Notes under the pieces: generated by a model | Told to the model about the DNA's origin: nothing | Databases searched by the model: none | What the model saw: only the letters and a program-made list of their open reading frames with translations | Position numbers and translations under genes: made by a program | In this document: positions 15,882 to 24,040 of the stretch, in pieces | Position numbering within the stretch: the stretch's first letter is position 1 | How the letters are laid out: every line of letters starts with the position of its first letter | IMG/VR virus record: IMGVR_UViG_3300021091_000168 | Span: 1-39,778 of that record | DNA length: 39,778 nucleotides | Source of the DNA: a virus | Strand: one strand, 5' to 3'

Positions 15882-17465
15882 TTATCCTTGGAATGCTGAC
15901 ATATCAACGCCAGCGTTTTGTAATACATTAGCAACACCTTGACCACCTGTTTGCTCTATGTCTTGCATTGCAGCAGCAGTACCAGCTTTAGCCAATGTTT
16001 GTTGTGTGAGTTGTTGCTGTTGCAACATTTGTTCTTGAGCTTGTCGTTGTTGCATCATTTGTTGTTGTTCTTCTTCAGAGATAACCCAATTTCTTGAATC
16101 AAACCCTAAGGAAGATATCAATGCTTTAGCATATTCAGACCACTTAAAGGAACTAAGAGCAGACTCAGGAAGGTTGCGAACCATTTCTCCCATTTGCATT
16201 AGTTTCTGTAAGTCTGTATCTCTAGATAAAGCTTGTAAACCAGTAACAACTTCGATGTTTAATGTACCGTCTTTGTTAAAGAATTGGTCGTACATTCTTT
16301 TATCTAAAGAACCATCTTCAATCATTAAGAAAACCGTTCTCTTAATAATGGGTTCAAGTAAATCCCTAGCTATGGCAGAGAACGCACCGCCAAGAATGGT
16401 TTCTAATTCTGAACCAATCATTCTAACAGCAGTAGCAGTAACCCTGTCTCCACTAGGGATAGCACTAGCAGACATTAGGAAAGCCTGACCAATCTCACGA
16501 CGCATAACTTCCACTGCTGTTTGTGCTGCTGAAATTTGAGTGTTCATTGTTTGACTGGGGGACAACACGAACACATCTTCTCTTCTAGCAGGGACCCAAG
16601 AGCCATTAGATTGACTGGCTACGTCATCAATCTCCGTGATACCACTGGGATCTAGGCACATCCAGAATGCCGTAGAAGCAGCCATACCATCAAGCATTGC
16701 TTTGGTATATGAATCTAAAGACTGAAGATCACCAAGGGTATCTTCACAATGGGATCTACCATAGTTTTCACCTGCTACACCATACCATCTTAAGATAGAC
16801 ATGGGGGCAATTTCATAAACACCTTCAGCTAATAAATCACCATCTGCATTTTCTTTTCTATAATCCCAATTACCATCTTTGTTTAACATTAGTTGACAGA
16901 ACTGTTTTTCATATCCTTGTTTTTCTACACCAAACATTTGATATGAAATAGCATCTTCATTTTGTAAAGCATATTCTATAAAAATAATTTCTTGAACAGA
17001 ACCATCAACAGCTCGTTGAACTACATAATGATCTAGTCGTGTGGATCTAAACTTATAATCATCTTCTAAATGTATTAAAGAATCTCCAACAACAATCAAT
17101 GATTGAATAGCTTGATATACAACTTCTCTTAGATTGGTAGATGACAATCTTCTATATACTTGGTAACATAAAGTTTCAAGGTATGCTTTTATTTCAACAG
17201 AAGGATCAACACCAGACTTAAGATTAAATTTAAAGAATGGTGTATCGTTTACAGGCATCATAGCAGACAACATTCTACTAGCTAAAGAAGTAACCCCCCG
17301 CGAACCAACTGAAGAAAAGGGTTGGGGCAGCATTTGTTCTTCGGTCCACCCCTCTGGAGGTAGTAGAGATGGAATGGTTAATGCAGCACAGTACCTTGAT
17401 CTAACAAGTTTAGAGTTTCGGTTTGAGTGTAATCTAGAAAATCTATCTGCTAAAGAATTTTTCAT
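15882..17465 (-). CDS. Portal protein, gp8-like head-tail connector
   Basis: The protein is 527 aa (T7 gp8 is 536). The N-terminus reads LADRFSRLHSNRN...RSRYCAALTIPSLLPPEG, then VGSRGVTSLASRMLSAMMPVNDTPFFKF, the standard opening of podophage portals. The middle has LIHLEDDYKFRSTRLDHYVV and YGRSHCEDTLGDLQSL. GDRVTATAVRMIGSELETILGGAFSAIARDLLEPI-type sequence occurs near residues 340-375. The C-terminus is very Gln-rich (EEEQQQMMQQRQAQEQMLQQ), a common feature of this family. The dodecameric ring forms the DNA entry vertex and binds gp11. The start is 2 bases after the previous stop. Confidence 0.94.
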   Translation of the reverse strand: MKNSLADRFSRLHSNRNSKLVRSRYCAALTIPSLLPPEGWTEEQMLPQPFSSVGSRGVTSLASRMLSAMMPVNDTPFFKFNLKSGVDPSVEIKAYLETLCYQVYRRLSSTNLREVVYQAIQSLIVVGDSLIHLEDDYKFRSTRLDHYVVQRAVDGSVQEIIFIEYALQNEDAISYQMFGVEKQGYEKQFCQLMLNKDGNWDYRKENADGDLLAEGVYEIAPMSILRWYGVAGENYGRSHCEDTLGDLQSLDSYTKAMLDGMAASTAFWMCLDPSGITEIDDVASQSNGSWVPARREDVFVLSPSQTMNTQISAAQTAVEVMRREIGQAFLMSASAIPSGDRVTATAVRMIGSELETILGGAFSAIARDLLEPIIKRTVFLMIEDGSLDKRMYDQFFNKDGTLNIEVVTGLQALSRDTDLQKLMQMGEMVRNLPESALSSFKWSEYAKALISSLGFDSRNWVISEEEQQQMMQQRQAQEQMLQQQQLTQQTLAKAGTAAAMQDIEQTGGQGVANVLQNAGVDMSAFQG

Positions 17466-17466
17466 A

Positions 17467-17808
17467 TTATGTACCTGGTGTACTCATACCTGTATATAGG
17501 GAAGAAAAGAAATCTAAGTTAGACACATTTGAACCAGCCATACCCTGTTGTTGACCAGCTTCAGCTTGCGCGTTTGCTTCTGCAATAGCTTCTTGTTCTG
17601 CTTGTGTTGCTGCTTGAATTTGTTTTTCTTCTTCTTGTTTAATTCTAGTACGCTCTGCTGCTTCTCTAGCTACTCGTCTAGCTTCCGCAGCTTCAGCATC
17701 AGTTCTTCGTTGAGCTTCTTGTTGTGCTTGGAATTCTCTTTCTTCCCTTAACAATTGTTGTTGTTCGGAAAATGTCATACCTCCCGAAATAGTTGGACTA
17801 CCACCCAT
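17467..17808 (-). CDS. Gln/Glu/Ala-rich coiled-coil protein before the portal
   Basis: The protein is 113 aa. After a short head (MGGSPTISGGMTFSE) comes a ~70-residue stretch dominated by Glu, Gln, Ala and Arg with heptad-like spacing, then a Gly/Ser/Phe tail (NLDFFSSLYTGMSTPGT). The RBS TGGAGGTACTTATG is strong. Its place just upstream of the portal matches that of T7 genes 6.7/7.3 (minor virion or tail-assembly proteins), and the MGGSP opening is frequent among proteins in this slot. The functional parallel is positional only. Confidence 0.7.
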   Translation of the reverse strand: MGGSPTISGGMTFSEQQQLLREEREFQAQQEAQRRTDAEAAEARRVAREAAERTRIKQEEEKQIQAATQAEQEAIAEANAQAEAGQQQGMAGSNVSNLDFFSSLYTGMSTPGT

Positions 17809-18004
17809 AAGTACCTCCAGATTCTTTTTGTTTGTTACATATTGTTTTTAATTTACTTATCAATTCTATTTGACCAGCCCTAAAAGAACACTTGCGTGTC
17901 CATTGTTCCGAGGTTAATTCAGGATCATACTCAAGAGGTGGATACATCTTTTCCAACAGGTCTACCAACTTTGGGTCTATCCTGGGATATATTTCTTGTT
18001 TCAT
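17798..18004 (-). CDS. Small hypothetical protein, 68 aa
   Basis: This 68-aa protein has the pattern IDPKLVDLLEKMYPPLEYDP...WTRKCSFRAGQIELISKLKTI. A short N-terminal helix, a Tyr-Pro-Pro motif and a Phe-Arg-Ala-Gly-Gln-x-x-x-x-x-x-Leu helix form a layout I associate with a small unnamed phage family near the portal. It overlaps the preceding coiled-coil gene by 74 bases, which is large. A start at the internal Met (17947) would cut the overlap to 17 bases, but the longer form keeps the family-like N-terminal helix. The 3' end overlaps the next gene by 11 bases. Function is unknown. Confidence 0.6.
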   Translation of the reverse strand: MKQEIYPRIDPKLVDLLEKMYPPLEYDPELTSEQWTRKCSFRAGQIELISKLKTICNKQKESGGTYGW

Positions 18005-18161
18005 TTACTTGTTTATCCATTTGTGTTTTGATTGTATCTATATCTGTCTTAAGTGTTTCTAATTCTTCATATAAATTTTTTAAAATTAACCTAATGTCTG
18101 AAGAAGACAGCGTTGAAATATTTGTATTTAATCTTAGTTTAAAATTGTTTTGAAAGCTCAT
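17931..18161 (-). CDS. Small coiled-coil protein, 76 aa
   Basis: The protein is 76 aa. Residues 20-55 have heptad spacing (IRLILKNLYEELETLKTDID and IKTQMDKQVNE), predicting a coiled coil, followed by a basic Arg/Pro/Gly tail (RPKVGRPVGKD). The start overlaps the preceding gene's stop as ATGA and has AAGGACAATACA upstream, so expression is well supported. No family was recognised. Its 74-base overlap with the next gene means that one of the two may use a different boundary. Confidence 0.6.
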   Translation of the reverse strand: MSFQNNFKLRLNTNISTLSSSDIRLILKNLYEELETLKTDIDTIKTQMDKQVNETRNISQDRPKVGRPVGKDVSTS

Positions 18162-19132
18162 TGTATTGTCCTTGGTTTTGGAAGACCACTCATATAGTCT
18201 TGGATATTAAAGTTTTCTAAATCAATATTTTTATCTATAGGAGACATATATTGATTTCCTATATAGGAATCTTCTGCTTGTCCTCCAAAGGTAGTATAGG
18301 TGGATCTTATTTGTTGACCCAAAGCTTGCATCATCTGTTCTTCAGATAAAGCGGCTGATTGATATGACCCTAATTTTCTTTGGGATTGGCTGTATCTTGT
18401 AAACTCGTCGTTTATTTTTTTAGTTATATCTTTAAAAGTACTTTGCAATGCTTTTATCTCAGCTTCTACTGCCATTGCTGGGTTAGTTTTAAATAAAACT
18501 TTTTCATCATCGCTGGTTTCTACGGTTTCATTTGCTAGTAAACCACGCTGATAACCTCCCAAAGCGCTGTATTTATTTTGTAATTCTTCTGTAATTCCTG
18601 GCAAGAATTTATTAAAGTCATATCGTTTATTTAGTTCTTCTTCTTCAGTAGATTTGGCAAAGTTAAAGAAACTGGAGCCGCCTGTCAATGAAGTAGCTTT
18701 AGCACTTTCAAATAGTTTATTGGCAGCTTTTAGTTTGTTTGCATAATCATCTTCTGTTTCTTTTATAACTCGCTCCCCCATGTTAGTATAAGGGTTTCTT
18801 TCAAAAGCATAATAGTAGGGATTCCAATTAGCTGGTTTTTTAATACCAGCCATAGTCAGCAACTCTTCAGGAGTACGCGCATTAAATAAAAACTCATCAG
18901 CACTTCTTTCTCTTTCCTTAATTGTAAACCCAACAGACCCTAATTGTTGAGGTTTAAATGTATCATAAAGTTTTTTACCTACCACTGTTCTTGGCATAGG
19001 TCCTGATACAACAGGTGCTTGTAAGTTTTCAAGGTATCGGTTATACGCAGCCATTATTATATCCATCTGTTGTCTATTATCAGCTTCTCGTTGTGCGCGA
19101 TCAGTTACGCGATCAGCGTTGTATAAAGCCAT
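18158..19132 (-). CDS. Unknown protein, 324 aa, head-gene cluster
   Basis: The protein is 324 aa with an AAGAGGTATTACT ribosome site and an ATGA overlap to the next gene. It is charged and mostly helical, with a first helix READNRQQMDIIMAAYNRYL, a KPANWNPYYYAFERNPY aromatic patch near residue 110, and Gln/Ser-rich segments. There is no signal peptide, membrane span or known catalytic motif. It lies between RNR and the portal, at the boundary of the metabolism and virion modules. A minor virion protein, perhaps an ejected one, is plausible because internal core proteins are otherwise missing here. That is inference from position only. Confidence 0.6.
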   Translation of the reverse strand: MALYNADRVTDRAQREADNRQQMDIIMAAYNRYLENLQAPVVSGPMPRTVVGKKLYDTFKPQQLGSVGFTIKERERSADEFLFNARTPEELLTMAGIKKPANWNPYYYAFERNPYTNMGERVIKETEDDYANKLKAANKLFESAKATSLTGGSSFFNFAKSTEEEELNKRYDFNKFLPGITEELQNKYSALGGYQRGLLANETVETSDDEKVLFKTNPAMAVEAEIKALQSTFKDITKKINDEFTRYSQSQRKLGSYQSAALSEEQMMQALGQQIRSTYTTFGGQAEDSYIGNQYMSPIDKNIDLENFNIQDYMSGLPKPRTIQ

Positions 19133-19143
19133 AGTAATACCTC

Positions 19144-21021
19144 TTAAATAATTTCACAACCCCCAGCCGTACAAGCCATAGAGTGTGAAGATGTTGTTGT
19201 ATCATTTAACTCATAATCCTTTAACTTAGAAAAATCTACAAGAACTTTTGGAGACATGTTATAGGTACGAGCATCAATAGTTTCAAAGGGAGCTTGAGCA
19301 TATGTATGGTCACACTTGGGTAAGAATGATATACCTGATATCTTATCAAAGTTTTTCCAAACCCAGTTACCAATCTCTAAGAACTCATCATCTGTATAAG
19401 ACACAGTGATACTAGGCTTATGGTGACAATAGAATTGTTGATAGTCTAACCATAGCTGTAGGTGTTCCATTGCTCCTAGTGTTTCACTGGTTTGTGTACC
19501 TAGTTCTGCTCTTTGGGGAAATGTAAACACAGCTGTAGACTCAGGATTCATTACACAATCCTCTACCGTAACCCCTTGATCTCTCATCATAGCATACATT
19601 GGATCTTTCTTATCCAACCGTACACGTCTATAATAATACTCAGAGTATCTTGGGTGTAACCCAGACGCTGAGTTTGCTAAACAAGATGTAGTACCTTCTG
19701 GCTTGATACACGTGATTGATTTACTAGGAGCGATACCTAATTTATCAGACCAAACAAGATTAGTATATTCAGTAGTTTCTTTTAAAACTTCCAAAACATA
19801 CTTGAGCTTTGGTCTACCTTCTTTACCAGACATAAGTTTGTTATCAAAGATGCCAGTCATACTGACACCCAACAATCTTTCTTCTTTACAATTCTTTTCC
19901 CAAGAGTTTCTTAAGTATGGGAAATGTGTAAACATACTTTGGATTGTACCTATAACAGTAGCTTGTTCAATCTTACGATTTAAAGTTTCTATATTATCAT
20001 CAGCCCGAACAACAACTGTAGATAAATTACAGAATTGATTGGGTCGTAGAATAATTTCTGAACAAGGGTTTGTACCAAAGAAATATTCTTCTGTATCTCT
20101 GTGTGATGCTTTGGCAATATCAGTCATGGCTTGTCTGTTACAAATACCACGTTCGCCTGAGTGCGAGTTATAAAGATCAGACCACTCTTCCATGAACTGC
20201 CCCATAGAAGGTCGATCTTGATATACAGCAGAGTTATTTGCTAGTGATCTGTGTGATGCCGTTTCCCACCAAGCACCAGACTTACAGTTTGCCATCTCAC
20301 GATCTGATAGATCAGACAGTGAAATCATAGCAGACCTACGAACACCACCCACAATAACAGACTGGGCAATCTTACAACAGATGTCATGACACTCTAGAGA
20401 ACTGAGGTGGCGACCTCGTGCTTTGTAAAATGATTGTGTTACATATCTAAACACTTCTTCAAGGGGCTGTGGTCCACTTGCTCGACCACCAAATGTCTTC
20501 AGTCTTTCGCCTGCTTTGCGAACTTTAGAAGTATCCCACTTGGGATGAACTCCACTGTAAAGATTTGTGATTAATGATTCTAAAGAGTTACACCAACCTT
20601 CTCTTGAGTCTTCGACAACAATGGGTTTTTCCCAAACTTTTTCTATTGATGTTGGTACGAGAGGTAATTTATTTACACAACGTGATTCAACGCTGTAGCC
20701 AACACCAGTGCCACACATTAAGATATACATTAGTTCACAGAATGCTTTGGGAGAATCAATCTCCATATAAGCACAGTTATATAAAGCTGTATTATCTTTT
20801 TCTAAAGCAACCCCAGCGGTCATAAGACCACGCATACTGGGTAGAACTTCTAGATTAAGAATGGCTGATTTAATATCAGGTCTTTCTAATAATTGGGGTG
20901 CTTTGTTTGTAAAGAAAGACCACCATCTTTCTACTGTTTCTTCCCATGTTTCACGGCGACCTAAATTTGGTAGCCATCTTGAGTAACGACTTAGTGCTAT
21001 AAATTCTTGAAATGTATTCAT
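19144..21021 (-). CDS. nrdJ: Class II (B12-dependent) ribonucleotide reductase, monomeric RTPR type
   Basis: The start at 21021 follows GGAGTTTAATATG, giving 625 aa. It reduces ribonucleotides to deoxyribonucleotides with adenosylcobalamin. The redox pair Cys83 (YNCAYM) and Cys331 (FCNLS) and the active-site NPCSEI with Cys320 and Glu322 are all present. The 11-residue spacing between Cys320 and Cys331 equals that of the Lactobacillus RTPR (408/419). The C-terminal ACTAGGCEII carries the shuttle cysteines 617 and 622, five apart as in RTPR. GGVRRSAMISLSD and KPEGTTSCLANSASGLHPRY are further family blocks. It works with the dUTPase, ThyX and kinase encoded nearby to supply dNTPs, and needs host cobalamin. 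Confidence 0.95.
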   Translation of the reverse strand: MNTFQEFIALSRYSRWLPNLGRRETWEETVERWWSFFTNKAPQLLERPDIKSAILNLEVLPSMRGLMTAGVALEKDNTALYNCAYMEIDSPKAFCELMYILMCGTGVGYSVESRCVNKLPLVPTSIEKVWEKPIVVEDSREGWCNSLESLITNLYSGVHPKWDTSKVRKAGERLKTFGGRASGPQPLEEVFRYVTQSFYKARGRHLSSLECHDICCKIAQSVIVGGVRRSAMISLSDLSDREMANCKSGAWWETASHRSLANNSAVYQDRPSMGQFMEEWSDLYNSHSGERGICNRQAMTDIAKASHRDTEEYFFGTNPCSEIILRPNQFCNLSTVVVRADDNIETLNRKIEQATVIGTIQSMFTHFPYLRNSWEKNCKEERLLGVSMTGIFDNKLMSGKEGRPKLKYVLEVLKETTEYTNLVWSDKLGIAPSKSITCIKPEGTTSCLANSASGLHPRYSEYYYRRVRLDKKDPMYAMMRDQGVTVEDCVMNPESTAVFTFPQRAELGTQTSETLGAMEHLQLWLDYQQFYCHHKPSITVSYTDDEFLEIGNWVWKNFDKISGISFLPKCDHTYAQAPFETIDARTYNMSPKVLVDFSKLKDYELNDTTTSSHSMACTAGGCEII

Positions 21022-21022
21022 A

Positions 21023-21532
21023 TTAAACTCCAGTTGATCCAAACCCACCATTATTTCTATCTGTAGTATTAAGATTCGTAACTTCAACAAATCTAGCACA
21101 TATGGTTGGAGTAAGAATTAACTGGGCTAATCTTGTACCTTTAGAAAATGATTTTATACCACCTGATATATTTGTTAACATAAGTTTAATTGTACCTCTG
21201 TAATCAGGATCTATAACACCGACACCATTACTTAAGACAATACCACTTAAGGCTACGCTGGATCTAATATAAACTAAACCAGCTGTGTTTATAGGTAACT
21301 CTAAAGAAACACCTGTATCAATCAGGGTTGGCATATTACATTGTAAAGTAAACTCGTTTAAGCAAGCTAGGTCAGCCCCTACGGACATTGCCGTTTGAAA
21401 CATTGGTAGCTTTGCGTTTTGTTCTAATTTAACCTTAACAGCGTTATAGTTCTGGTGAACATAGGTTGCTGCTGAAACCTCAGTGGGGTTTGAAAAGGTG
21501 TTTGAACTGATATAATAACTATCTGTTGACAT
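21023..21532 (-). CDS. dut: dUTPase (dUTP diphosphatase)
   Basis: The protein is 169 aa from the ATG with AAGGATAAGATAT upstream. All five trimeric dUTPase motifs are visible: SVGADL (50-55), RSSVALSGI (90-98), NGVGVIDPDYRG (102-113, with the catalytic-loop Asp), KGTRLAQLIL (131-140) and the C-terminal NGGFGSTGV (161-169) that closes over the substrate. It hydrolyses dUTP to dUMP and PPi, keeping uracil out of DNA and feeding ThyX. A non-conserved N-terminal extension of about 40 residues precedes motif 1. It is followed after one base by the RNR start. Confidence 0.95.
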   Translation of the reverse strand: MSTDSYYISSNTFSNPTEVSAATYVHQNYNAVKVKLEQNAKLPMFQTAMSVGADLACLNEFTLQCNMPTLIDTGVSLELPINTAGLVYIRSSVALSGIVLSNGVGVIDPDYRGTIKLMLTNISGGIKSFSKGTRLAQLILTPTICARFVEVTNLNTTDRNNGGFGSTGV

Positions 21533-21569
21533 ATATCTTATCCTTGGTTGTATTCTATAGCCCCAACTA

Positions 21570-22310
21570 TTAGGCAGGGTTCCATAGAATTGGTTCTTTT
21601 GTATCTGAATTATACTCTCCATCCCGCAATATCCTAACACATTGTGCCATTTTTACACAATAATCAAGACTGTAGGGGTTTCCTTGTGCATCTTTAGCTT
21701 GCTCGTATGCACCCAAAACAGCGTCGGTCCAGTTGTGTGGTTGAACCGAGTCTAATAACTTCTGTGCTTTTATTGGACCACACTTCCAGATTCCAGGTAT
21801 GTTATCAGTAGTATCCCCCGTAAGCCACTGCTTATGAAAGTTATACTCTGCCTGTCTAGCATCAACAAGAACTGGTTTATCTTCTTTATCTGGATTCCAA
21901 TGCCATCCCCGTACAGATCTAAGATCTTTGTCTATGGTTACAGCCACAGCACGATAGCCTGATGCCATGATACCCATAACATCATCAGCTTCTAGTTGGG
22001 GAATATCTAACTTGTTACCAACTTTGGTAACCAACTCAACGGCTAAGGGTAAAGCTTCGGGAACCTTTCGGTTAACATCCCTGTGCCTTTTATACGGATC
22101 CCAAATCTTACGCCTAAAGTTATCAGACCTTGCACATGATACTGCTATGTGTACTGTAGTAATACCAGGGGGTACCCATGCTTTGACATCATGATCTACT
22201 CTGGTTTCAATATCTTCAATACCCTCAGACTCTGCCCAGAAAGCAATCCTGTACGCTAGTATATCGCCGTCTAATACAGCAACCTTAGGCATTGGTTCAA
22301 GATTCATCAT
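21570..22310 (-). CDS. 5'-3' exonuclease, T7 gp6-like (FEN/PIN fold)
   Basis: The protein is 246 aa from an ATG preceded by AAGGATGGAATACG; a second start three bases on is possible. Acidic metal-ligand motifs of the FEN/PIN fold occur in order: LDGD (13-16), QLEADDVMG (105-113), TIDKDL (125-130) and TGDTTDNIPG (164-173). The last is the diagnostic GDxxDNxPG loop before the helix-hairpin region (CGPIKAQKLL). T7 gp6 is 300 aa. The role would be removal of RNA primers and degradation of DNA ends, also supplying host nucleotides. It overlaps the previous 42-aa gene by 14 bases. Confidence 0.88.
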   Translation of the reverse strand: MMNLEPMPKVAVLDGDILAYRIAFWAESEGIEDIETRVDHDVKAWVPPGITTVHIAVSCARSDNFRRKIWDPYKRHRDVNRKVPEALPLAVELVTKVGNKLDIPQLEADDVMGIMASGYRAVAVTIDKDLRSVRGWHWNPDKEDKPVLVDARQAEYNFHKQWLTGDTTDNIPGIWKCGPIKAQKLLDSVQPHNWTDAVLGAYEQAKDAQGNPYSLDYCVKMAQCVRILRDGEYNSDTKEPILWNPA

Positions 22311-22425
22311 CGTATTCCATCCTTGTCCTCTTACGTAAGTCCAGCCAATAAGCATGATCTTGTTCTGGTGTTGTCTCGTTATCGTTTACATCGTCTTCTA
22401 AATCTTCATCTTCTGGATCAACCAT
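22297..22425 (-). CDS. Small acidic protein, 42 aa
   Basis: The frame opens MVDPEDEDLEDDVNDNETTP and ends with a basic and then acidic stretch (RKRTRMEYDDES). A strong site, AGGAGAATATTAATG, precedes it, and it overlaps the exonuclease start by 14 bases, giving coupling. About 15 of 42 residues are Asp or Glu, suggesting a disordered protein; DNA mimicry is a possibility but nothing supports it directly. No family was recognised. Confidence 0.65.
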   Translation of the reverse strand: MVDPEDEDLEDDVNDNETTPEQDHAYWLDLRKRTRMEYDDES

Positions 22426-22479
22426 TAATATTCTCCTGTGATAAATTGTCGGTCTTTACACCCAAGTGTAAATGTTTTG

Positions 22480-23226
22480 TCACAATATATCTTCTAAATC
22501 TTCGTCATCTTCTTCCGCAAGTTTCTTGTGTGCTTTATCTAAAATTTGTTCTAGATCCCCTAATGTAAGAGCTATATCATATCTTGTTTTCATACAGCCT
22601 AAACAATCACACAAAACTTTATCATCACTTTTCATATAGTTTAACCAATCCTCAAAGTAATTAGTAGCTTTGGTTTTGAATTCCTTTTCTGTACCTTCGT
22701 TAAATAATCTATAGTGAAACATTTCTGTGTAATTCATATTACTAGATTCTATCTTATTAGCCATGTCTTCACTTTCATGGTTACGCCAAGGTGCATCATG
22801 TTCTGATACAACTCTTTTACCATGAGCTACAAATACTTGTAAGGCACCAATCTTTCTACCAAAGTTAACTTCATTTAAATATCTACAATCATCAACCAGT
22901 ACACATTTTTCATGCCACTTTTTTGGGTTGGTTTCTAAGTTTTCAATGTCTTGTATTTTAATTTCATTAAGCCGCTCTTCAAATTTATTAACCCAAAAGT
23001 CAGGATTGTTCTTACGCATACCTGAACCAAGAACTTGACAAGCTAATCTATATTGTTCGGGATTAGCTTCTTTTGTTAGTCCAGTTTTTTCTACCTCTCT
23101 TTTTAATACATCAGCAAAAGGAACAATAACTGGAGAGTATCCTTTATTATACAAGTATTCTGTAAATAATTTAGCAAGGGTTGTTTTACCAACCCGTGCT
23201 TTACCGCCAAACATTATAACCATCAT
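22480..23226 (-). CDS. P-loop kinase, deoxynucleoside-monophosphate-kinase-like
   Basis: The start at 23226 (248 aa) follows GGAGATATTGGCATG; the longer frame lacks an RBS. The N-terminal VIMFGGKARVGKTTLAKLF is a Walker A loop. It is followed by FADVLKREVEK, PEQYRLACQVLGSGMRKNNPDFWVNKF and a VDDCRYLNEVNF block. That arrangement (ALADxLK; QxxGxxxRxxxPxxWV; I(T/D)DVRFxNE) is characteristic of phage dNMP kinases such as T4 gp1-like proteins. The C-terminal ~50 residues include CDCLGCMKTRYDIALTLGDL and an acidic end, not part of the kinase. It probably phosphorylates dNMPs from host DNA or from ThyX and dUTPase. Confidence 0.75.
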   Translation of the reverse strand: MMVIMFGGKARVGKTTLAKLFTEYLYNKGYSPVIVPFADVLKREVEKTGLTKEANPEQYRLACQVLGSGMRKNNPDFWVNKFEERLNEIKIQDIENLETNPKKWHEKCVLVDDCRYLNEVNFGRKIGALQVFVAHGKRVVSEHDAPWRNHESEDMANKIESSNMNYTEMFHYRLFNEGTEKEFKTKATNYFEDWLNYMKSDDKVLCDCLGCMKTRYDIALTLGDLEQILDKAHKKLAEEDDEDLEDIL

Positions 23227-23677
23227 GCCAATATCTCCATAATTGTTTAGGTGAAAAGAACATTGGTACAGAAATATTATGCAAGAACATAAAATCTGAA
23301 ACAAATGTAGCACATGTTGGGGGAATGCGCTTACTGTGGTGTAGGTTAAACCATCTCAGTATCTGGTACTTAATTAAATCCCAGTGTTTAGTTGGTTTGT
23401 ATGAGCTTACAAAGTCCTGCCATTCAGGATCTAAATTAACTAGCCCAAATGAATAACTGTAATAGGGATCAACGCCAAGAAACTTCTTGTTTAGCCCCAA
23501 CTTTAAGATGCGTGGACTGTCTCCATCTATGGTTAAGATAATGTACTTATTATTATCGTGTTCTATTTCTAAGTGTACATGGGTATGCCTAGTCATTTGC
23601 ATTAAAGCAATTACAAGCTTACGCCAACCTTGTAGTTTATAGCTTGAGTAAAAACAAGCTTGTACTTTAACTTTCAT
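23201..23677 (-). CDS. Possible permuted NlpC/P60-like hydrolase
   Basis: The start at 23677 overlaps the DUF4406 stop (ATGAAAGTTAA); the product is 158 aa. A His-rich strand, HTHVHLEIEH (31-40), comes first and PPTCATFVSDFM (119-130) follows about 85 residues later. The order His/Glu then Cys, with the Cys at the start of a helix, fits circularly permuted papain-like (YiiX/YaeF-type) proteins in the NlpC/P60 clan; Cys122 and one of His33/His35 would be catalytic. No signal peptide is seen. It might act on peptide or lipid amides, but could be inactive. The family call is tentative. Confidence 0.5.
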   Translation of the reverse strand: MKVKVQACFYSSYKLQGWRKLVIALMQMTRHTHVHLEIEHDNNKYIILTIDGDSPRILKLGLNKKFLGVDPYYSYSFGLVNLDPEWQDFVSSYKPTKHWDLIKYQILRWFNLHHSKRIPPTCATFVSDFMFLHNISVPMFFSPKQLWRYWHDGYNVWR

Positions 23678-24032
23678 AGAATATACATAAACCAAGATAG
23701 ACAGCTAAAGAATGTTCTACTCTGGCTCCTTCAGAATTTTCCCAACCATGTAACATAACTAATCCATCTGATTTCATAATGGCATCCAAGTCACGCTTCA
23801 TACAAGACTTAAGATGTTCCTTACTGTCTAATGAAACACTGTTGCCATCAAAACCAGCTTGTTCATCCATTTCAGCGGGATTAAAAATTGTACAACCAGG
23901 TATTTTCTTAGCCCACTTCTTAGCTGCTGAATGAAAAGCTGGGAAATTATGCAACGCATAACCACGCATAGGACCAGCAATATATAAAGTAAGGGGTTTA
24001 TTTAAATCTCTTTTAACACAATCTAATAACAT
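23667..24032 (-). CDS. DUF4406 protein (nucleoside deoxyribosyltransferase-like fold)
   Basis: The protein is 121 aa with AAGGAGATATATG upstream. It shows the DUF4406 pattern throughout: TLYIAGPMRG (15-24), NFPAFHSAAKKW, FNPAEMDE, CMKRDLDAIMKSDGLVMLHG, WENSEGARVEHSLAVYLGL. The fold is related to nucleoside 2-deoxyribosyltransferases; IAGPMRG is the nucleotide-binding loop and E in GARVE sits near the transferase nucleophile region. In phages it clusters with nucleotide metabolism genes, as here, but a reaction has not been established to my knowledge. Confidence 0.85.
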   Translation of the reverse strand: MLLDCVKRDLNKPLTLYIAGPMRGYALHNFPAFHSAAKKWAKKIPGCTIFNPAEMDEQAGFDGNSVSLDSKEHLKSCMKRDLDAIMKSDGLVMLHGWENSEGARVEHSLAVYLGLCIFYES

Positions 24033-24040
24033 ATATCTCC

